64,000 bases of DNA, from NCBI RefSeq assembly GCF_014048465.1, contig NZ_PDLY01000002.1, positions 62,001 to 126,000 on the forward strand, written 5' to 3'. How positions within the stretch are numbered: the stretch's first letter is position 1; each line of letters opens with the position of its first letter. The notes beneath the pieces were generated by a model. That model worked only from the letters and a program-made list of their open reading frames with translations. It made no database searches and was not told the origin of the DNA. Source of the DNA: Bombella mellum (GTDB taxonomy: Bacteria > Pseudomonadota > Alphaproteobacteria > Acetobacterales > Acetobacteraceae). Below are positions 48,754 through 57,999 of this stretch, one piece after another. A program made the position numbers and the translations under genes.

Positions 48754-49497
48754 TCAGACCATGGCCATCCCACCGTTAACATGAAGCGTCGTTCCCGTCA
48801 CCCATGCGGCTTCATCCGAAGCCAGATATACCACGGCGGCAGCCACGTCTTCCGGGCGACCCATGCGGCCCAGAGGAATGCTCCCCAGAAGCTTCTCCCG
48901 TACGGATTCCGGCAGGACATCCGTCATGGCTGTTTCCACGAAGCCCGGGGCAACCACGTTCACCGTCACGCCACGACGCCCGGCTTCCTGCGCAAGAGAC
49001 TTGCTCATTCCCACGAGACCAGCCTTTGCCGCAGAGTAATTGGCCTGCCCCGGATTGCCGGTCGTCCCCACGATGGACGCAATGGAAATGATACGGCCAC
49101 TCCGGCGACGCTGCATTCCCTTCAGGGCCGCACGGGCCAGACGGAAGGGGCTTTCCAGATCAACCTTGAGAACCTGTGACCAGTCCTCATCCTTCATGCG
49201 TACGGCCAGCGTATCCCGCGTCAACCCGGCATTGTTGACGAGAATGTCCAGCGGCTGACCCGCCTCCTCCTCAACACGGGCAATCAGCCCGTCTGCCTGT
49301 GCATCATCGGACAGATTTGCCGGGACGACATGTACCCGCTCACCACCCAGAGAACTGGCCACTTCCTGAAGGGCACCCTCCCGGGTACCGCTCAGGGCCA
49401 CCGTCGCTCCACGCTCGTGAAGCTGACGGGCAATGGCTGCACCGATACCACCAGAGGCCCCTGTCACGAGGGCCAGTTTACCAGAAAGAGAGAACAT
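48754..49497 (-). CDS. fabG: 3-oxoacyl-ACP reductase
   Basis: NADPH-dependent SDR of fatty acid elongation, 247 residues. TGASGGIGAAIAR binds the cofactor; the catalytic serine lies in SIASIVG, and the tyrosine and lysine in YSAAKAGL. The C-terminus VTGTTLHVNGGMAM is the FabG signature. 12 bases after fabD and 161 before acpP. Confidence 0.95.
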   Translation of the reverse strand: MFSLSGKLALVTGASGGIGAAIARQLHERGATVALSGTREGALQEVASSLGGERVHVVPANLSDDAQADGLIARVEEEAGQPLDILVNNAGLTRDTLAVRMKDEDWSQVLKVDLESPFRLARAALKGMQRRRSGRIISIASIVGTTGNPGQANYSAAKAGLVGMSKSLAQEAGRRGVTVNVVAPGFVETAMTDVLPESVREKLLGSIPLGRMGRPEDVAAAVVYLASDEAAWVTGTTLHVNGGMAMV

Positions 49498-49509
49498 CAG
49501 ATTTACCCC

Positions 49510-50454
49510 TTACAGGCTTTTCAGCATTGTTTCGATTTCTGCTGGCGTACCAGCATGATCAGCAGACATATCCGGCACGATACGACGTGCCAGACCTGTC
49601 AGAACTTTTCCGGCCCCCAGCTCATGCTGGCAGGTGATTCCCTTTTCCGGCATGGCCAGCACGGTCTCACGCCAGCGGACCTGCCCGGTGATCTGCCTGC
49701 CCAGCAGGTTCCGGACATCATCAGGACGGGAGACTTCCTCTGCCGTAACGTTGGCAATGACAGGAATGGCAGCGGCATGAAGTTCTGCTTCCTGAAGAGC
49801 CGTCTTCATTTCCTCCGCAGCCGGAGCCATCAATGACGAATGGAAAGGTGCCGACACGGGAAGTTTCACGACACGGCGAATGCCCCTGTCCTTGGCGGCA
49901 GTCATGGCACGCTCCACGGCACCGAGGTGACCGGAGATGACAATCTGACCACCACCATTGTCATTGGCAATTTCCAGCACCTCACCCTGGGCACATTCCT
50001 CACAGATTTCCCGGGCGAGTTCTGGTTCCACACCAAGAATGGCCGCCATGCCGCCCTGCCCTGCCGGGACGGCCCGCTGCATGGCCTGCCCACGCAGACG
50101 GAGCAAACGGGCCCCTTCAGAAATCCCCATGACACCTGCTGCCGTAAGGGCTGCATACTCTCCGAGAGAATGCCCTGCCAGAAGGGCAGCCTTCTCCTCC
50201 AAGGCAAATCCTCCTTCCTGTTCCAGCGTCCGCACCACAGCCATGGAGACAGCAAACAGGGCCGGCTGGGTATTTTCCGTTGCGGTCAGTTCAGCCGGGT
50301 CACCCTCAAACATCAGGCGGGACAGATTGACCTTCAGGGCCTCATTCACTTCCTCGAACACGGCACGGGCCACGGGAAAAGCCTTGTACAGCTCCAGCCC
50401 CATCCCGACAGACTGGCTTCCCTGGCCGGGAAATACAAACGCATGACGTGTCAT
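49510..50454 (-). CDS. fabD: malonyl-CoA:ACP transacylase
   Basis: Loads malonate onto ACP. FVFPGQGSQ at the N-terminus, nucleophile serine in GHSLGEYAAL, and histidine in SAPFHSSLM. 314 residues from 50454, which has GAAGG at good spacing; the ATG at 50469 adds five non-conserved residues. First gene of the fab cluster. fabH and plsX are not next to it. Confidence 0.95.
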   Translation of the reverse strand: MTRHAFVFPGQGSQSVGMGLELYKAFPVARAVFEEVNEALKVNLSRLMFEGDPAELTATENTQPALFAVSMAVVRTLEQEGGFALEEKAALLAGHSLGEYAALTAAGVMGISEGARLLRLRGQAMQRAVPAGQGGMAAILGVEPELAREICEECAQGEVLEIANDNGGGQIVISGHLGAVERAMTAAKDRGIRRVVKLPVSAPFHSSLMAPAAEEMKTALQEAELHAAAIPVIANVTAEEVSRPDDVRNLLGRQITGQVRWRETVLAMPEKGITCQHELGAGKVLTGLARRIVPDMSADHAGTPAEIETMLKSL

Positions 50455-50500
50455 ACAGACACCTTCCATCTTCAGTTTATCAGCAGCGACAGTAAAAATA

Positions 50501-51226
50501 TCAGCGGGGGATCAGACGCCCACGCTGCCATGATTCAGCAGCCTCTTCCGGCCCCATGCCATCAACACTGACGGCATGGTCAAGAGCACTCATGACCTTG
50601 TTGCTCAGCATCATGATGGAGAGCTCGTCAATCAGATCCTCATCCACCTCATCACGAAACCCTTTCCGCAGAACCAGCCTGGCCGTCTGTACCTGCCCAT
50701 CGAGCAGATCACCGTCAGGCAGGCTGTCCAGCATGTCCGTATGGAAAACGGCGTGCGGCTGCCACACGGCGACAAGGGGACATTTTCCTGCTTCTTCATC
50801 CTGCTTCAGGCGGGACAGGACATTCTCTGTAGCAACGACTTCAAAAGGCAGCTCCTTGAGATCGGCACGCCGTTCCAGCACTCTTTCCACGAAAGGTCTG
50901 GCCTCCGCCGTCGTCACAAGAGAGGAGAAATCACCTGCCGTCCATCCCTGCCCCTTCCCTGCGCTTGTCAGGGCCGAAAAGTTGAGTTCCGGATGATACA
51001 GGCTGCCAATGACCTCATGCCCATGTTTCAGGATGTCTTCATCCTGCGGGAACCAGGCCGAGACAAGAATGTCGATCTCACCCTCATCCAGTGCCTGAAG
51101 ACGCTCTTCATTCCCCAGATCAGCATAGGCGACGTCCTCACCATTCGCCTCGATGACACGGGCCACGCCACTGGCACAGGCGGCATGCAACGCCGTGTAG
51201 AGATGACCAACAGTGAGATACGACAT
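50501..51226 (-). CDS. OpuAC-type glycine betaine-binding-like protein lacking a signal peptide
   Basis: About 241 residues resembling the substrate-binding domain of glycine betaine/choline transporters (segments VARVIEANGEDV, LDEGEIDILVSAWFPQDE, VAVWQPHAVF). Such proteins are normally exported, but this one opens MSYLTVGHLYTALHAAC without a signal peptide or lipobox, and no ABC permease or ATPase is adjacent. It may be a cytosolic ligand-binding protein. Start at 51226 with GAGG 7-8 bases upstream; the ATG at 51241 has no ribosome site. Directly upstream of fabD (46 bases). Confidence 0.7.
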   Translation of the reverse strand: MSYLTVGHLYTALHAACASGVARVIEANGEDVAYADLGNEERLQALDEGEIDILVSAWFPQDEDILKHGHEVIGSLYHPELNFSALTSAGKGQGWTAGDFSSLVTTAEARPFVERVLERRADLKELPFEVVATENVLSRLKQDEEAGKCPLVAVWQPHAVFHTDMLDSLPDGDLLDGQVQTARLVLRKGFRDEVDEDLIDELSIMMLSNKVMSALDHAVSVDGMGPEEAAESWQRGRLIPR

Positions 51227-51347
51227 GAAAGAGCCTCGCATGATGAAAAAGCAGATCTGGGGATAGCCACCACCCGATGGTTTGTGAAGCCCTGCCCCCG
51301 CTTTTCCAGCAGGAGAAGGCCTTCACACGATGACCTGTCCAGCTTCC

Positions 51348-53453
51348 TTACCAGATTTTGACCCGCTGCTCTGGTGCAAGATACAGCTTGTCCCCGGCTT
51401 TCACGCCAAAAACCTGGTACCAGAGATCAATATTATGAGCCGGCATGTTCACCCGGCTTCTGGCTGGAGCGTGCTCATTGGAAAGGACCTGACGCTTCAG
51501 GGCATCAGGCCTGTCCTTCTCACGCCATACCTGTGCCCACCCCAGGAAGACGCGCTGGTTGCCTGTCCAGCCATGAACCGTCGTGTCCGGCTTCCCTTTC
51601 AGGCTGTCATGATAGGCCTGAAGGGCCAGATTCAGCCCCCCGAGATCAGCGATGTTTTCTCCCATGGTCATGTTGCCATTCACATGCAGGCCGGGAAGCA
51701 CTTCCTCTGCATCATACTGTGCCCCAAGCTTCTTGGCTCTGGCCTCGAAAGCAAGTGATGATTCGTGGCTCCACCAGTCATGAAGGCGACCATGTTCATC
51801 ATAGTGACGGCCCTGATCGTCAAAACCATGACTCATCTCATGTCCGATGACCCCACCGATGCCACCATAATTGACCGCCATGTCTCCCTTGGGATCAAAG
51901 AAGGGAGGCTGAAGGATGGCCGCCGGGAACACGATCTCATTCTTCACCGGATCATTGTAAGCATTGACCGTCTGAGGTGTCATGTCCCACTCATCCCGAT
52001 CCACCGGACGGTCCAGCTGATCCAGACGATGACGCCAGTTGAAGGCGGTACTGCGGACCGCATTGCCGTATACGTCACCCGCCTTGATGACCAGTGCCGA
52101 ATAATCCCACCATTTTTTGGGGTAACCAACCTGCATGGCAAAATGGTCCAACTTGACCAGAGCGGCCCGCCGGGTGGCGTCATCCATCCAGTCATTATGT
52201 TCCAGCCGCCAGCGGAAAGCCGTTTTCAGCTCATTGACAAGGCCGGTGATCCGCTCCTTGGCTTCCGGCGGGAAATAACGCTGTACATAGAGACGTCCCA
52301 AGGCCCAGCCCATGGCGGCGTTCGTAACCCGGATGGCCCGCTTCCAGCGGACGGGCTGCTTCGTCACACCTGTCAGGACACGCCCGTTGAAATTGAAGGA
52401 CTCATCCGAAAAATCATGGGATAGGTAAGGAGCCGCATTGTCTGCCAGATGAAAAGCCAGCCAAGCCCTGACAGTCACCCTGTCGGCCCGGGCAAGGACC
52501 CTGGCCATGTCTGCAATGGACTTCGGCTCCCGCACGTCGATGACACGGTCCATGAGGCCGGCTTCCGGAACCCCCATGGTTCTCAGATAGGTTACCCAGT
52601 CAATGTCGGGAGCAAGAGCAACAAGCTGTCTTACCGTCATGGGGTTGAACAGCTTGATGGGATCACGTGTCTGGTCACGTGGTGTCTCAACCTTTGCCAG
52701 AGCCGTTTCCAGAGCCACGACAGCCGAGGCATTGTTCTCCGGCTCAGGCCAGCCCAGAAGGGCCAGCACTCGGGCAACATGAGCCCTGTATGCATTCTTC
52801 TTGGACCCTAGGGCAGGATCAAGATAATAGCTGATGTCCGGGAGCCCGAGACCACCACTGATCCCAATGCTCATCCCCTGGTCCAGCATGAGCATGTAAT
52901 GCTCCGGATCCTGCTGGTTCTGCTCAATATCGAGGGCAAACGGACTGTACAACAGCGAACCGGCCGCCAGACCAAACAGACGGGCCAAAGAAGGCCTGTC
53001 CTCCATCCTCCTTATCTGGTCCAGCTCAGCAGCCAGAGGCGTACCCCCTCTAGCATCCACAGCTTTCTGATCCAGGAAGCTGCCATAATATATGGCCAGT
53101 TTGCTCCGCTCATCCCCAACCTCGGCATAAGGAAGAAGTTCTTCCAGCAGGGTCTTCTGCCTTGCCTGTGACAGTTCAAAAAGAACATGAAAGGGGCCGT
53201 AACTGCTCATGTCATCAGGAATATGCAGCTGCCTGATGTACCGGCCATTGGCATAGGTGAAGAAATCCTGCCCCGGAGATGTGGACGGATCCATGCCCGC
53301 CTGGTCGAATCCCCAACCGTTCCTGTAAGGCTGGATGGCAGCCTGTTTCGCCGCTGCCTGGCCTGTAGGGATCCCCCCTGCAACCAGCCCTGCCCCCAGA
53401 GCCACAAGTATGCTGCCCTGTTTCAGAGCAGAACGGAACGATGGAATCTTCAT
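51348..53453 (-). CDS. M13-family (neprilysin/PepO-like) zinc metallopeptidase
   Basis: 701 residues with a signal peptide (hydrophobic core about 14-28, cleavage near GQAAA), so a periplasmic or secreted oligopeptidase. Zinc-site motif HEMSH at 538-542 within GVIGHEMSHGFDDQG; the third ligand is in ENIADLGGL. NAYNDPVKNEIVFPAAILQ and PPFFD are the conserved M13 substrate-side segments. Length matches the family. It follows the ferritin-like gene by 28 bases. Confidence 0.94.
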   Translation of the reverse strand: MKIPSFRSALKQGSILVALGAGLVAGGIPTGQAAAKQAAIQPYRNGWGFDQAGMDPSTSPGQDFFTYANGRYIRQLHIPDDMSSYGPFHVLFELSQARQKTLLEELLPYAEVGDERSKLAIYYGSFLDQKAVDARGGTPLAAELDQIRRMEDRPSLARLFGLAAGSLLYSPFALDIEQNQQDPEHYMLMLDQGMSIGISGGLGLPDISYYLDPALGSKKNAYRAHVARVLALLGWPEPENNASAVVALETALAKVETPRDQTRDPIKLFNPMTVRQLVALAPDIDWVTYLRTMGVPEAGLMDRVIDVREPKSIADMARVLARADRVTVRAWLAFHLADNAAPYLSHDFSDESFNFNGRVLTGVTKQPVRWKRAIRVTNAAMGWALGRLYVQRYFPPEAKERITGLVNELKTAFRWRLEHNDWMDDATRRAALVKLDHFAMQVGYPKKWWDYSALVIKAGDVYGNAVRSTAFNWRHRLDQLDRPVDRDEWDMTPQTVNAYNDPVKNEIVFPAAILQPPFFDPKGDMAVNYGGIGGVIGHEMSHGFDDQGRHYDEHGRLHDWWSHESSLAFEARAKKLGAQYDAEEVLPGLHVNGNMTMGENIADLGGLNLALQAYHDSLKGKPDTTVHGWTGNQRVFLGWAQVWREKDRPDALKRQVLSNEHAPARSRVNMPAHNIDLWYQVFGVKAGDKLYLAPEQRVKIW

Positions 53454-53481
53454 GACACAACCCCGGCTGGAAAATTATGAA

Positions 53482-54318
53482 TCAGGCCGGCTCAGCCTGA
53501 CTGGCAAGCTGACGGGCAAAGGACCGCTGTTTCCAGGAAATCAGGGCATGAAGTCCTCTGGCCAACCACTGCTGCATTCTGGAATGTGGAGTCAGCCCTG
53601 ACGTTTTCAGGATCATGGCAGTGACACGGTCAAGGTGCCTCTGCCGATAGAATGACAGAGCCCGGGCCATGTAGGCTGCGATACAGTTCTTGTGGTCATA
53701 AGAACTGAACCGCTCACTGTTCGTGATGTAAAAAGCCGTCGCCAGCTCATCATCCTCACTCTCCATGACACGGCTGAGGGCGATACGTAGGCGGAACCAC
53801 CGGCCGAGCTTCTCCCGTTCCAGATAGCGGTGCATATTGTCATAGAAAAGTTTAAAATGACGATACTCGTCTGCAGCAATCTGCTTGCAGACGGCTTTCA
53901 GCACCGGCTCTTCCGTGGCGTCGGCCAGAGCCGTATAGAAAGAAGACGTTCCCGTCTCCACCATACAGCGGGCAATCAGTTCCCCCGTACGTGATCCCCT
54001 GATGGAGGCAGACACCTCAGTGTCGATCTTGTAGGCCTCACGATAACGGTCAAAAGATTCGGCATAGTTCCAGTTCGGGTCTGCCAGCATGGCCCATTTG
54101 CCCAGTGCATCCCCATGCTGGACCTCTTCTTCTGCCCAGTTCTGGGCCGCATCACTAAAACCTGAATCATCATGAAACACATTCTTAAGATAAAGGGTGT
54201 AATCCCGTGCATTGCGTTCCACGACGGATGCCGCCTTTACCAGAGCGAGGATGTCAGGATTCACTTTTGTGGCGTCAAAAGCGTTCCAGTCCATCTGATC
54301 AATCTGCCAATGTTTCAT
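53482..54318 (-). CDS. ferritin-like diiron protein resembling acyl-ACP desaturases
   Basis: 278 residues, mostly helical, cytosolic. Six diiron ligands are present in order: E34, E65-x2-H68, E121 and E151-x2-H154. The surroundings WAEEEVQHGDALGKW and IAADEYRH resemble the EENRHGD and DEKRH motifs of soluble acyl-ACP desaturases, which suggests oxidation of an ACP-bound or other acyl substrate; it is shorter than plant desaturases (about 360). Alternative: rubrerythrin-like peroxidase or a hydroxylase. First gene of the leftward run toward PepO and the fab cluster; divergent from bioB. Confidence 0.75.
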   Translation of the reverse strand: MKHWQIDQMDWNAFDATKVNPDILALVKAASVVERNARDYTLYLKNVFHDDSGFSDAAQNWAEEEVQHGDALGKWAMLADPNWNYAESFDRYREAYKIDTEVSASIRGSRTGELIARCMVETGTSSFYTALADATEEPVLKAVCKQIAADEYRHFKLFYDNMHRYLEREKLGRWFRLRIALSRVMESEDDELATAFYITNSERFSSYDHKNCIAAYMARALSFYRQRHLDRVTAMILKTSGLTPHSRMQQWLARGLHALISWKQRSFARQLASQAEPA

Positions 54319-54363
54319 AGAGAAACCCTCTTTTCTCGTGACGGCATTAACACTTCATGCATT

Positions 54364-54384
54364 TGCCATACTTTTCAGATGGCA
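54364..54384. promoter_or_regulatory. inverted repeat in the bioB / ferritin-like divergent promoter region
   Basis: TGCCAT and ATGGCA are separated by 9 bases, 55 bases before the bioB start. It might be an operator. It does not match the E. coli BirA operator or the alphaproteobacterial BioR box (TTATMKATAA) that I would expect for biotin control. Confidence 0.3.
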
Positions 54385-54438
54385 TACTGAACGGCTTTTG
54401 GGTAGGTGTAGGCGGCCAACCCTGGAGACAAAAGCTAG

Positions 54439-55434
54439 ATGACTGAACATACCTGCCCCTCGCCACAGACGGCCTCCCTCCGGCACGACTGGACCCGCGA
54501 AGAAGCAGAAACCCTTCTTGCGCTGCCATTTCCGGAACTGATCTTTCAGGCCCAGCTGGCGCACCGGCAATTTTTCGACCCGACAAAAGTACAGATTTCC
54601 ACCCTGCTTTCCATAAAAAGTGGTGGCTGCCCGGAGGACTGCTCCTATTGCCCGCAGAGTGCCCACCACGACAAACGCATGGCTGCCGAAAAACTCATGC
54701 CTCTGGAACGTGTCATCGCCGATGCGAAACGCTCCAAGGAGGCCGGGGCTGGCCGTTTCTGCATGGGAGCCGCCTGGCGGGCACCCAAAGACCGTGATCT
54801 GGATGCCGTCTGCCGGATGGTAGAAGAAGTCAAGTCCCTTGGTCTCGAGACGTGCCTGACGATCGGGATGCTCACTCCCAGCCAATCCGCCCGCCTGAAA
54901 GAAGCCGGGTTGGATTATTATAATCACAATCTCGATACATCTGAAGATTTCTACGGAAAGATCATCACGACACGAACCTATCAGGAACGGCTGGATACCT
55001 TGGCCAACGTGCGGGATGCCGGAATCAAGGTCTGCTGTGGTGGCATCATCGGCATGGGTGAAGATGTTCAGGACCGTGCAGGCCTGCTGACCACTCTGGC
55101 CAACCTGCCGACCCATCCTGAAAGTGTTCCCATCAATCTTCTTGTCCGGGTTGAAGGAACGCCATTGGCCGATGAAGAAGCCGTGGACCCCATCACCTTC
55201 GCCCGGGTCATTGCCACAGCCCGCATCATGATGCCTGCCAGTCACGTCCGTCTGGCCGCCGGGCGTGAGAACATGTCCGAGTCCACTCATGCGCTCTGTT
55301 TCCTGGCAGGGGCAAACTCCATCTTCTGGGGCGAGAAGCTGCTGACGACTCCCAACCCGGCCCAGAACAGGGATACGGAACTTCTGGCCATGCTGGGCAT
55401 GAGCCCCATGCTGCACAAGGCTGCCACTGCCTGA
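54439..55434 (+). CDS. bioB: biotin synthase
   Basis: Radical-SAM sulfur insertion converting dethiobiotin to biotin. The cluster cysteines C64, C68 and C71 lie in [13 protein letters not shown]; the second-cluster residues follow in FCMGAAWR and [10 protein letters not shown]. 331 residues. It stands alone without other bio genes and ends at a strong terminator. Biotin feeds acetyl-CoA carboxylase for the nearby fatty acid genes. Confidence 0.96.
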   Translation: MTEHTCPSPQTASLRHDWTREEAETLLALPFPELIFQAQLAHRQFFDPTKVQISTLLSIKSGGCPEDCSYCPQSAHHDKRMAAEKLMPLERVIADAKRSKEAGAGRFCMGAAWRAPKDRDLDAVCRMVEEVKSLGLETCLTIGMLTPSQSARLKEAGLDYYNHNLDTSEDFYGKIITTRTYQERLDTLANVRDAGIKVCCGGIIGMGEDVQDRAGLLTTLANLPTHPESVPINLLVRVEGTPLADEEAVDPITFARVIATARIMMPASHVRLAAGRENMSESTHALCFLAGANSIFWGEKLLTTPNPAQNRDTELLAMLGMSPMLHKAATA

Positions 55435-55460
55435 CAGGAACAGCCATCACGGAAAAAGGA

Positions 55461-55493
55461 AAACGCTCCAGAATTTTTCTGGAGCGTTTTTTT
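55461..55493. terminator. bidirectional terminator between bioB and the MCE operon
   Basis: Perfect 13-bp stem AAACGCTCCAGAA / TTCTGGAGCGTTT with a 3-base loop, T-run on the plus side and TTTTCC on the minus side. The genes converge here. Confidence 0.92.
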
Positions 55494-55497
55494 ATTG

Positions 55498-56286
55498 TTA
55501 CTGACCCGCCTGCGCTTTCTCGCTGTCGGTGAACCGCCTCATCACATCATCCGCCGCTCCCTGCTGACCGGCAGCCTGCAAGGCCCTTGCCTCCAGAAGC
55601 AATGCCCGACGCATTGCTTCATAGTCCATTTCCTCTTCACGGCTACTGACCAGTTTTCTGGCTTCATCAACGGCCTGAGACCAGGTCTGATCCATCATGG
55701 ACCGACGAACCAGAAGCTCCTGAAGATCAGTCGGATTGCTGAGTTTTTTACTGGCCGTCAGATGATTGATGGCATCCTCCAGCGTGGCCCGATCAGACAG
55801 CTCAACTGCTGCCAGCCCAGTCAAGGCATAAGCCTTGGAGCGTACACTTCCGTCCGTGCTGTTTCTGGCAAGCACAGCTTCGCTTTCCACATCCTGCCAG
55901 TATTTTTGAGCATACAGGACGGAAGCACGCACCAGATGGAGGTCCGCCTGCTGCTCCCCTGTCCACCCTCGTGTCGTCAGGGCTGCCGAGACACGATCCA
56001 ACGTGGTCAGACTGTTCCTGTAGTCTTTCAGCCTCAGCTCACTGGTCGCCAGATTGAATCCAGCATCATGAATGGCCCGAGGATCATCAATCAGAAAAGC
56101 CCTGTCCAAGGCTGCCTGATACTGCTGCTGGGCCTGCCTGACATAACCAAGTCTGAAAACGCTATCAGCTGCTTCCATCATCGTTGCATAACGGGGGTCT
56201 TCCCATTCAGCATGACCTCCCCCAAAACAGCCGGCCAGCCCTCCTGCACAAAGTGACAGACACATGAAGAGATGACGGAATTTCAT
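55498..56286 (-). CDS. lipoprotein with TPR-like repeats, last gene of the MCE operon
   Basis: 262 residues. Lipoprotein signal with lipobox LAGC (cysteine about 20), so anchored in the envelope. The mature part is helical with repeats like ARSVLYAQKYWQDVE and AGFNLATSELRLKDY that resemble tetratricopeptides. It overlaps the MlaD-like gene by 4 bases (ATGA). MCE systems often carry an outer-membrane lipoprotein, such as PqiC or MlaA, as the last component, so this may be the outer-membrane partner, although it is not related to those in sequence as far as I can see. Confidence 0.72.
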   Translation of the reverse strand: MKFRHLFMCLSLCAGGLAGCFGGGHAEWEDPRYATMMEAADSVFRLGYVRQAQQQYQAALDRAFLIDDPRAIHDAGFNLATSELRLKDYRNSLTTLDRVSAALTTRGWTGEQQADLHLVRASVLYAQKYWQDVESEAVLARNSTDGSVRSKAYALTGLAAVELSDRATLEDAINHLTASKKLSNPTDLQELLVRRSMMDQTWSQAVDEARKLVSSREEEMDYEAMRRALLLEARALQAAGQQGAADDVMRRFTDSEKAQAGQ

Positions 56287-57254
56287 GGCCGTACCTCGTG
56301 AGCGGGCAACCTACGACTGGGTCTCGGCTTGCCTCCATTGCCGCTTCCACCAAGTATCCACAGGCTCCGCAACTGATCGCTCAGTTTGCGCAGACTGTCC
56401 GCTGTCGCTTCAGCCTCCGCCAGAACGGCAGGAAGCTGCTCGGTAGCGTCGGCTACGTTATGGATGGCCCGTTTCATGTCAGGGGTCGCCCCCTTCAGGC
56501 TGTCCGTCATGCCATGTACGTTGCGTATTGTGCCATTGGCCTCATTCAGCGTAGTCTGAAGCTTTTTCTCAAGAGGCTGTACGTCCTGGATGGCCTGGTT
56601 CAGGGAAGCCAGAATCGTGTTCACCCGCTGGGCCGTTTCTTCCTTTGTCAGCAGGGCACCCGCAGTACCCTTGCCGGCATGAAGATCGACCATGATATCC
56701 CGGGCCTGTCTGGTGATCTCTTCCACATTGTCCATGGCCGGCAGAAGGCGGGCACGCAGATCAACCAGGGTCTGGACGATCATGTCGGCGGGATTCGGTT
56801 CTACACTGGTGTTCAGCACTGCATAATCCCAGTTCAGTGGCGCACCCTGCCCTCGACTGATCTCAATATATCCGGCTCCCGTGACAACAAGACGACGTTT
56901 GATGGTCGCAACGCTGTCGCTCCGGATATACCTTTCAAAATGAGGCTCGATCGTACCTTCCGCATACATGCGTCCAGACTCGTTAAGGTCAAGTTTGCGG
57001 ATTTCGCCTACACGGACCCCCATGACCTCAATGTCGTTATTGACGGCCAGCCCTGCCACGCCACTCTCTGGCAGAACAAAATGAAGACGTCCGGCTGGCG
57101 TCAGCCACTGCTTGAGGAAACCTGCCTCTATCAGTGCGGCCGTCAGAATGACAAAGGACAGCAGAACCAGCAGCCCTACCCACTCATCCATGAAGGAACT
57201 TCTGAACAGGGGAGCAGCCAGACCGGAGTTCCGACGTAAACGTAGGGGACGCAT
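56283..57254 (-). CDS. MlaD-like MCE-domain lipid transport protein
   Basis: 323 residues. A single membrane anchor at about 22-45, then an MCE domain (residues 55-150: LPESGVAGLAVNNDIEVMGV, here the ESGVAGL and GVRVGEI elements mark it), then a long helical coiled-coil region to about 300. MCE proteins bind phospholipid between membranes. The ATG at 57254 is used; GTG at 57257 is possible. It lies 10 bases after the ATPase-like gene and overlaps the lipoprotein gene. Confidence 0.9.
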   Translation of the reverse strand: MRPLRLRRNSGLAAPLFRSSFMDEWVGLLVLLSFVILTAALIEAGFLKQWLTPAGRLHFVLPESGVAGLAVNNDIEVMGVRVGEIRKLDLNESGRMYAEGTIEPHFERYIRSDSVATIKRRLVVTGAGYIEISRGQGAPLNWDYAVLNTSVEPNPADMIVQTLVDLRARLLPAMDNVEEITRQARDIMVDLHAGKGTAGALLTKEETAQRVNTILASLNQAIQDVQPLEKKLQTTLNEANGTIRNVHGMTDSLKGATPDMKRAIHNVADATEQLPAVLAEAEATADSLRKLSDQLRSLWILGGSGNGGKPRPSRRLPAHEVRP

Positions 57255-57264
57255 CACATATCTC

Positions 57265-57999
57265 TCACTTTACGAGACCATTACCACCGAGCCGGAAACG
57301 CTGCATGCCCGGCCTGGCATAACCAGCCCATGCCGAACGTTCCGCCCCAATCCACAGAACCGCACAGCCCCGCTCCCGTGCTGCCGTCAATTCTGTCAGA
57401 AACGCATTGTACAGCTCAACCGGTGCGCCGAGACTGACGGGATTTTCCAGCAAAAGCAAGGAAGGCCTGTTCATGAAAGCCCGTACATATTCAGAACGCT
57501 TCCTGTCCAGAGGAGACAGCTTCTCCGGTAACTGTGTCGGCAGCCCCGGCATGCCAAAGGACTGGGAAAGATGAACTGCCTCTTCCACCAGCCTGTCATA
57601 AGAGGCCCGACTGTGATGCAGACTAGGCCACAGGATGTTCAGGTGCATCTCATAGAGATCTATCCAGCCGCTCTCTTCCGTTATGCGACCGATCCGACCA
57701 CGCAGGGCCTGTGCCCGCCTCTCATCAAGTTCAGACCAGTCCAGCCCCATGCATCTGACGGTTCCCTGCTCCTTTCCCGTAACGGCATCCTTCTTGACCG
57801 GAAGAAGACCGGCACAGAAATCAGTGAACTGGGATATCCTGAACTGATCGCGGCATTCTATGAACACACACTCGCCGGGCTCCATGGCCAGATTGTATTT
57901 CACCGGCGGCAAACCCGTAGAATCAGAAACGGGAACGGCATCATCCAGCTTCAGGACAAAGCCATAATCACTTTCTGGAAGGGATGTATCCTCGGCCAT
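57265..57999 (-). CDS. degenerate MlaF-like ABC ATPase subunit
   Basis: 244 residues in the position of MlaF between the permease and MCE genes. The P-loop place (after PGECVFIE, residues 46-58) reads CRDQFRISQF and lacks GxxxxGKS/T. The signature is LSPLDRKRSEY in place of LSGGxxxR. Walker B is LLLLENP (181-187), with Asn at the catalytic Glu place. The H-loop histidine is absent. So it is an ABC-fold protein unlikely to hydrolyse ATP. The start at 57999 overlaps the permease stop by one base with GGGGAG upstream. Confidence 0.78.
   Translation of the reverse strand: MAEDTSLPESDYGFVLKLDDAVPVSDSTGLPPVKYNLAMEPGECVFIECRDQFRISQFTDFCAGLLPVKKDAVTGKEQGTVRCMGLDWSELDERRAQALRGRIGRITEESGWIDLYEMHLNILWPSLHHSRASYDRLVEEAVHLSQSFGMPGLPTQLPEKLSPLDRKRSEYVRAFMNRPSLLLLENPVSLGAPVELYNAFLTELTAARERGCAVLWIGAERSAWAGYARPGMQRFRLGGNGLVK

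Noticed and set aside
54355-55416. 353-residue leftward open frame opposite bioB
   Set aside because: bioB is certain from its radical-SAM motifs; the opposite frame has no domain and is a shadow.
56298-57239. 313-residue rightward open frame opposite the MCE gene
   Set aside because: The MCE domain on the minus strand and operon overlaps are decisive; the opposite frame has no recognisable motif.
57265-57999. pseudogene call for the MlaF-like gene
   Set aside because: Frame, length, ribosome site and gene overlaps are intact; only the catalytic motifs are lost, so it is reported as a coding gene.
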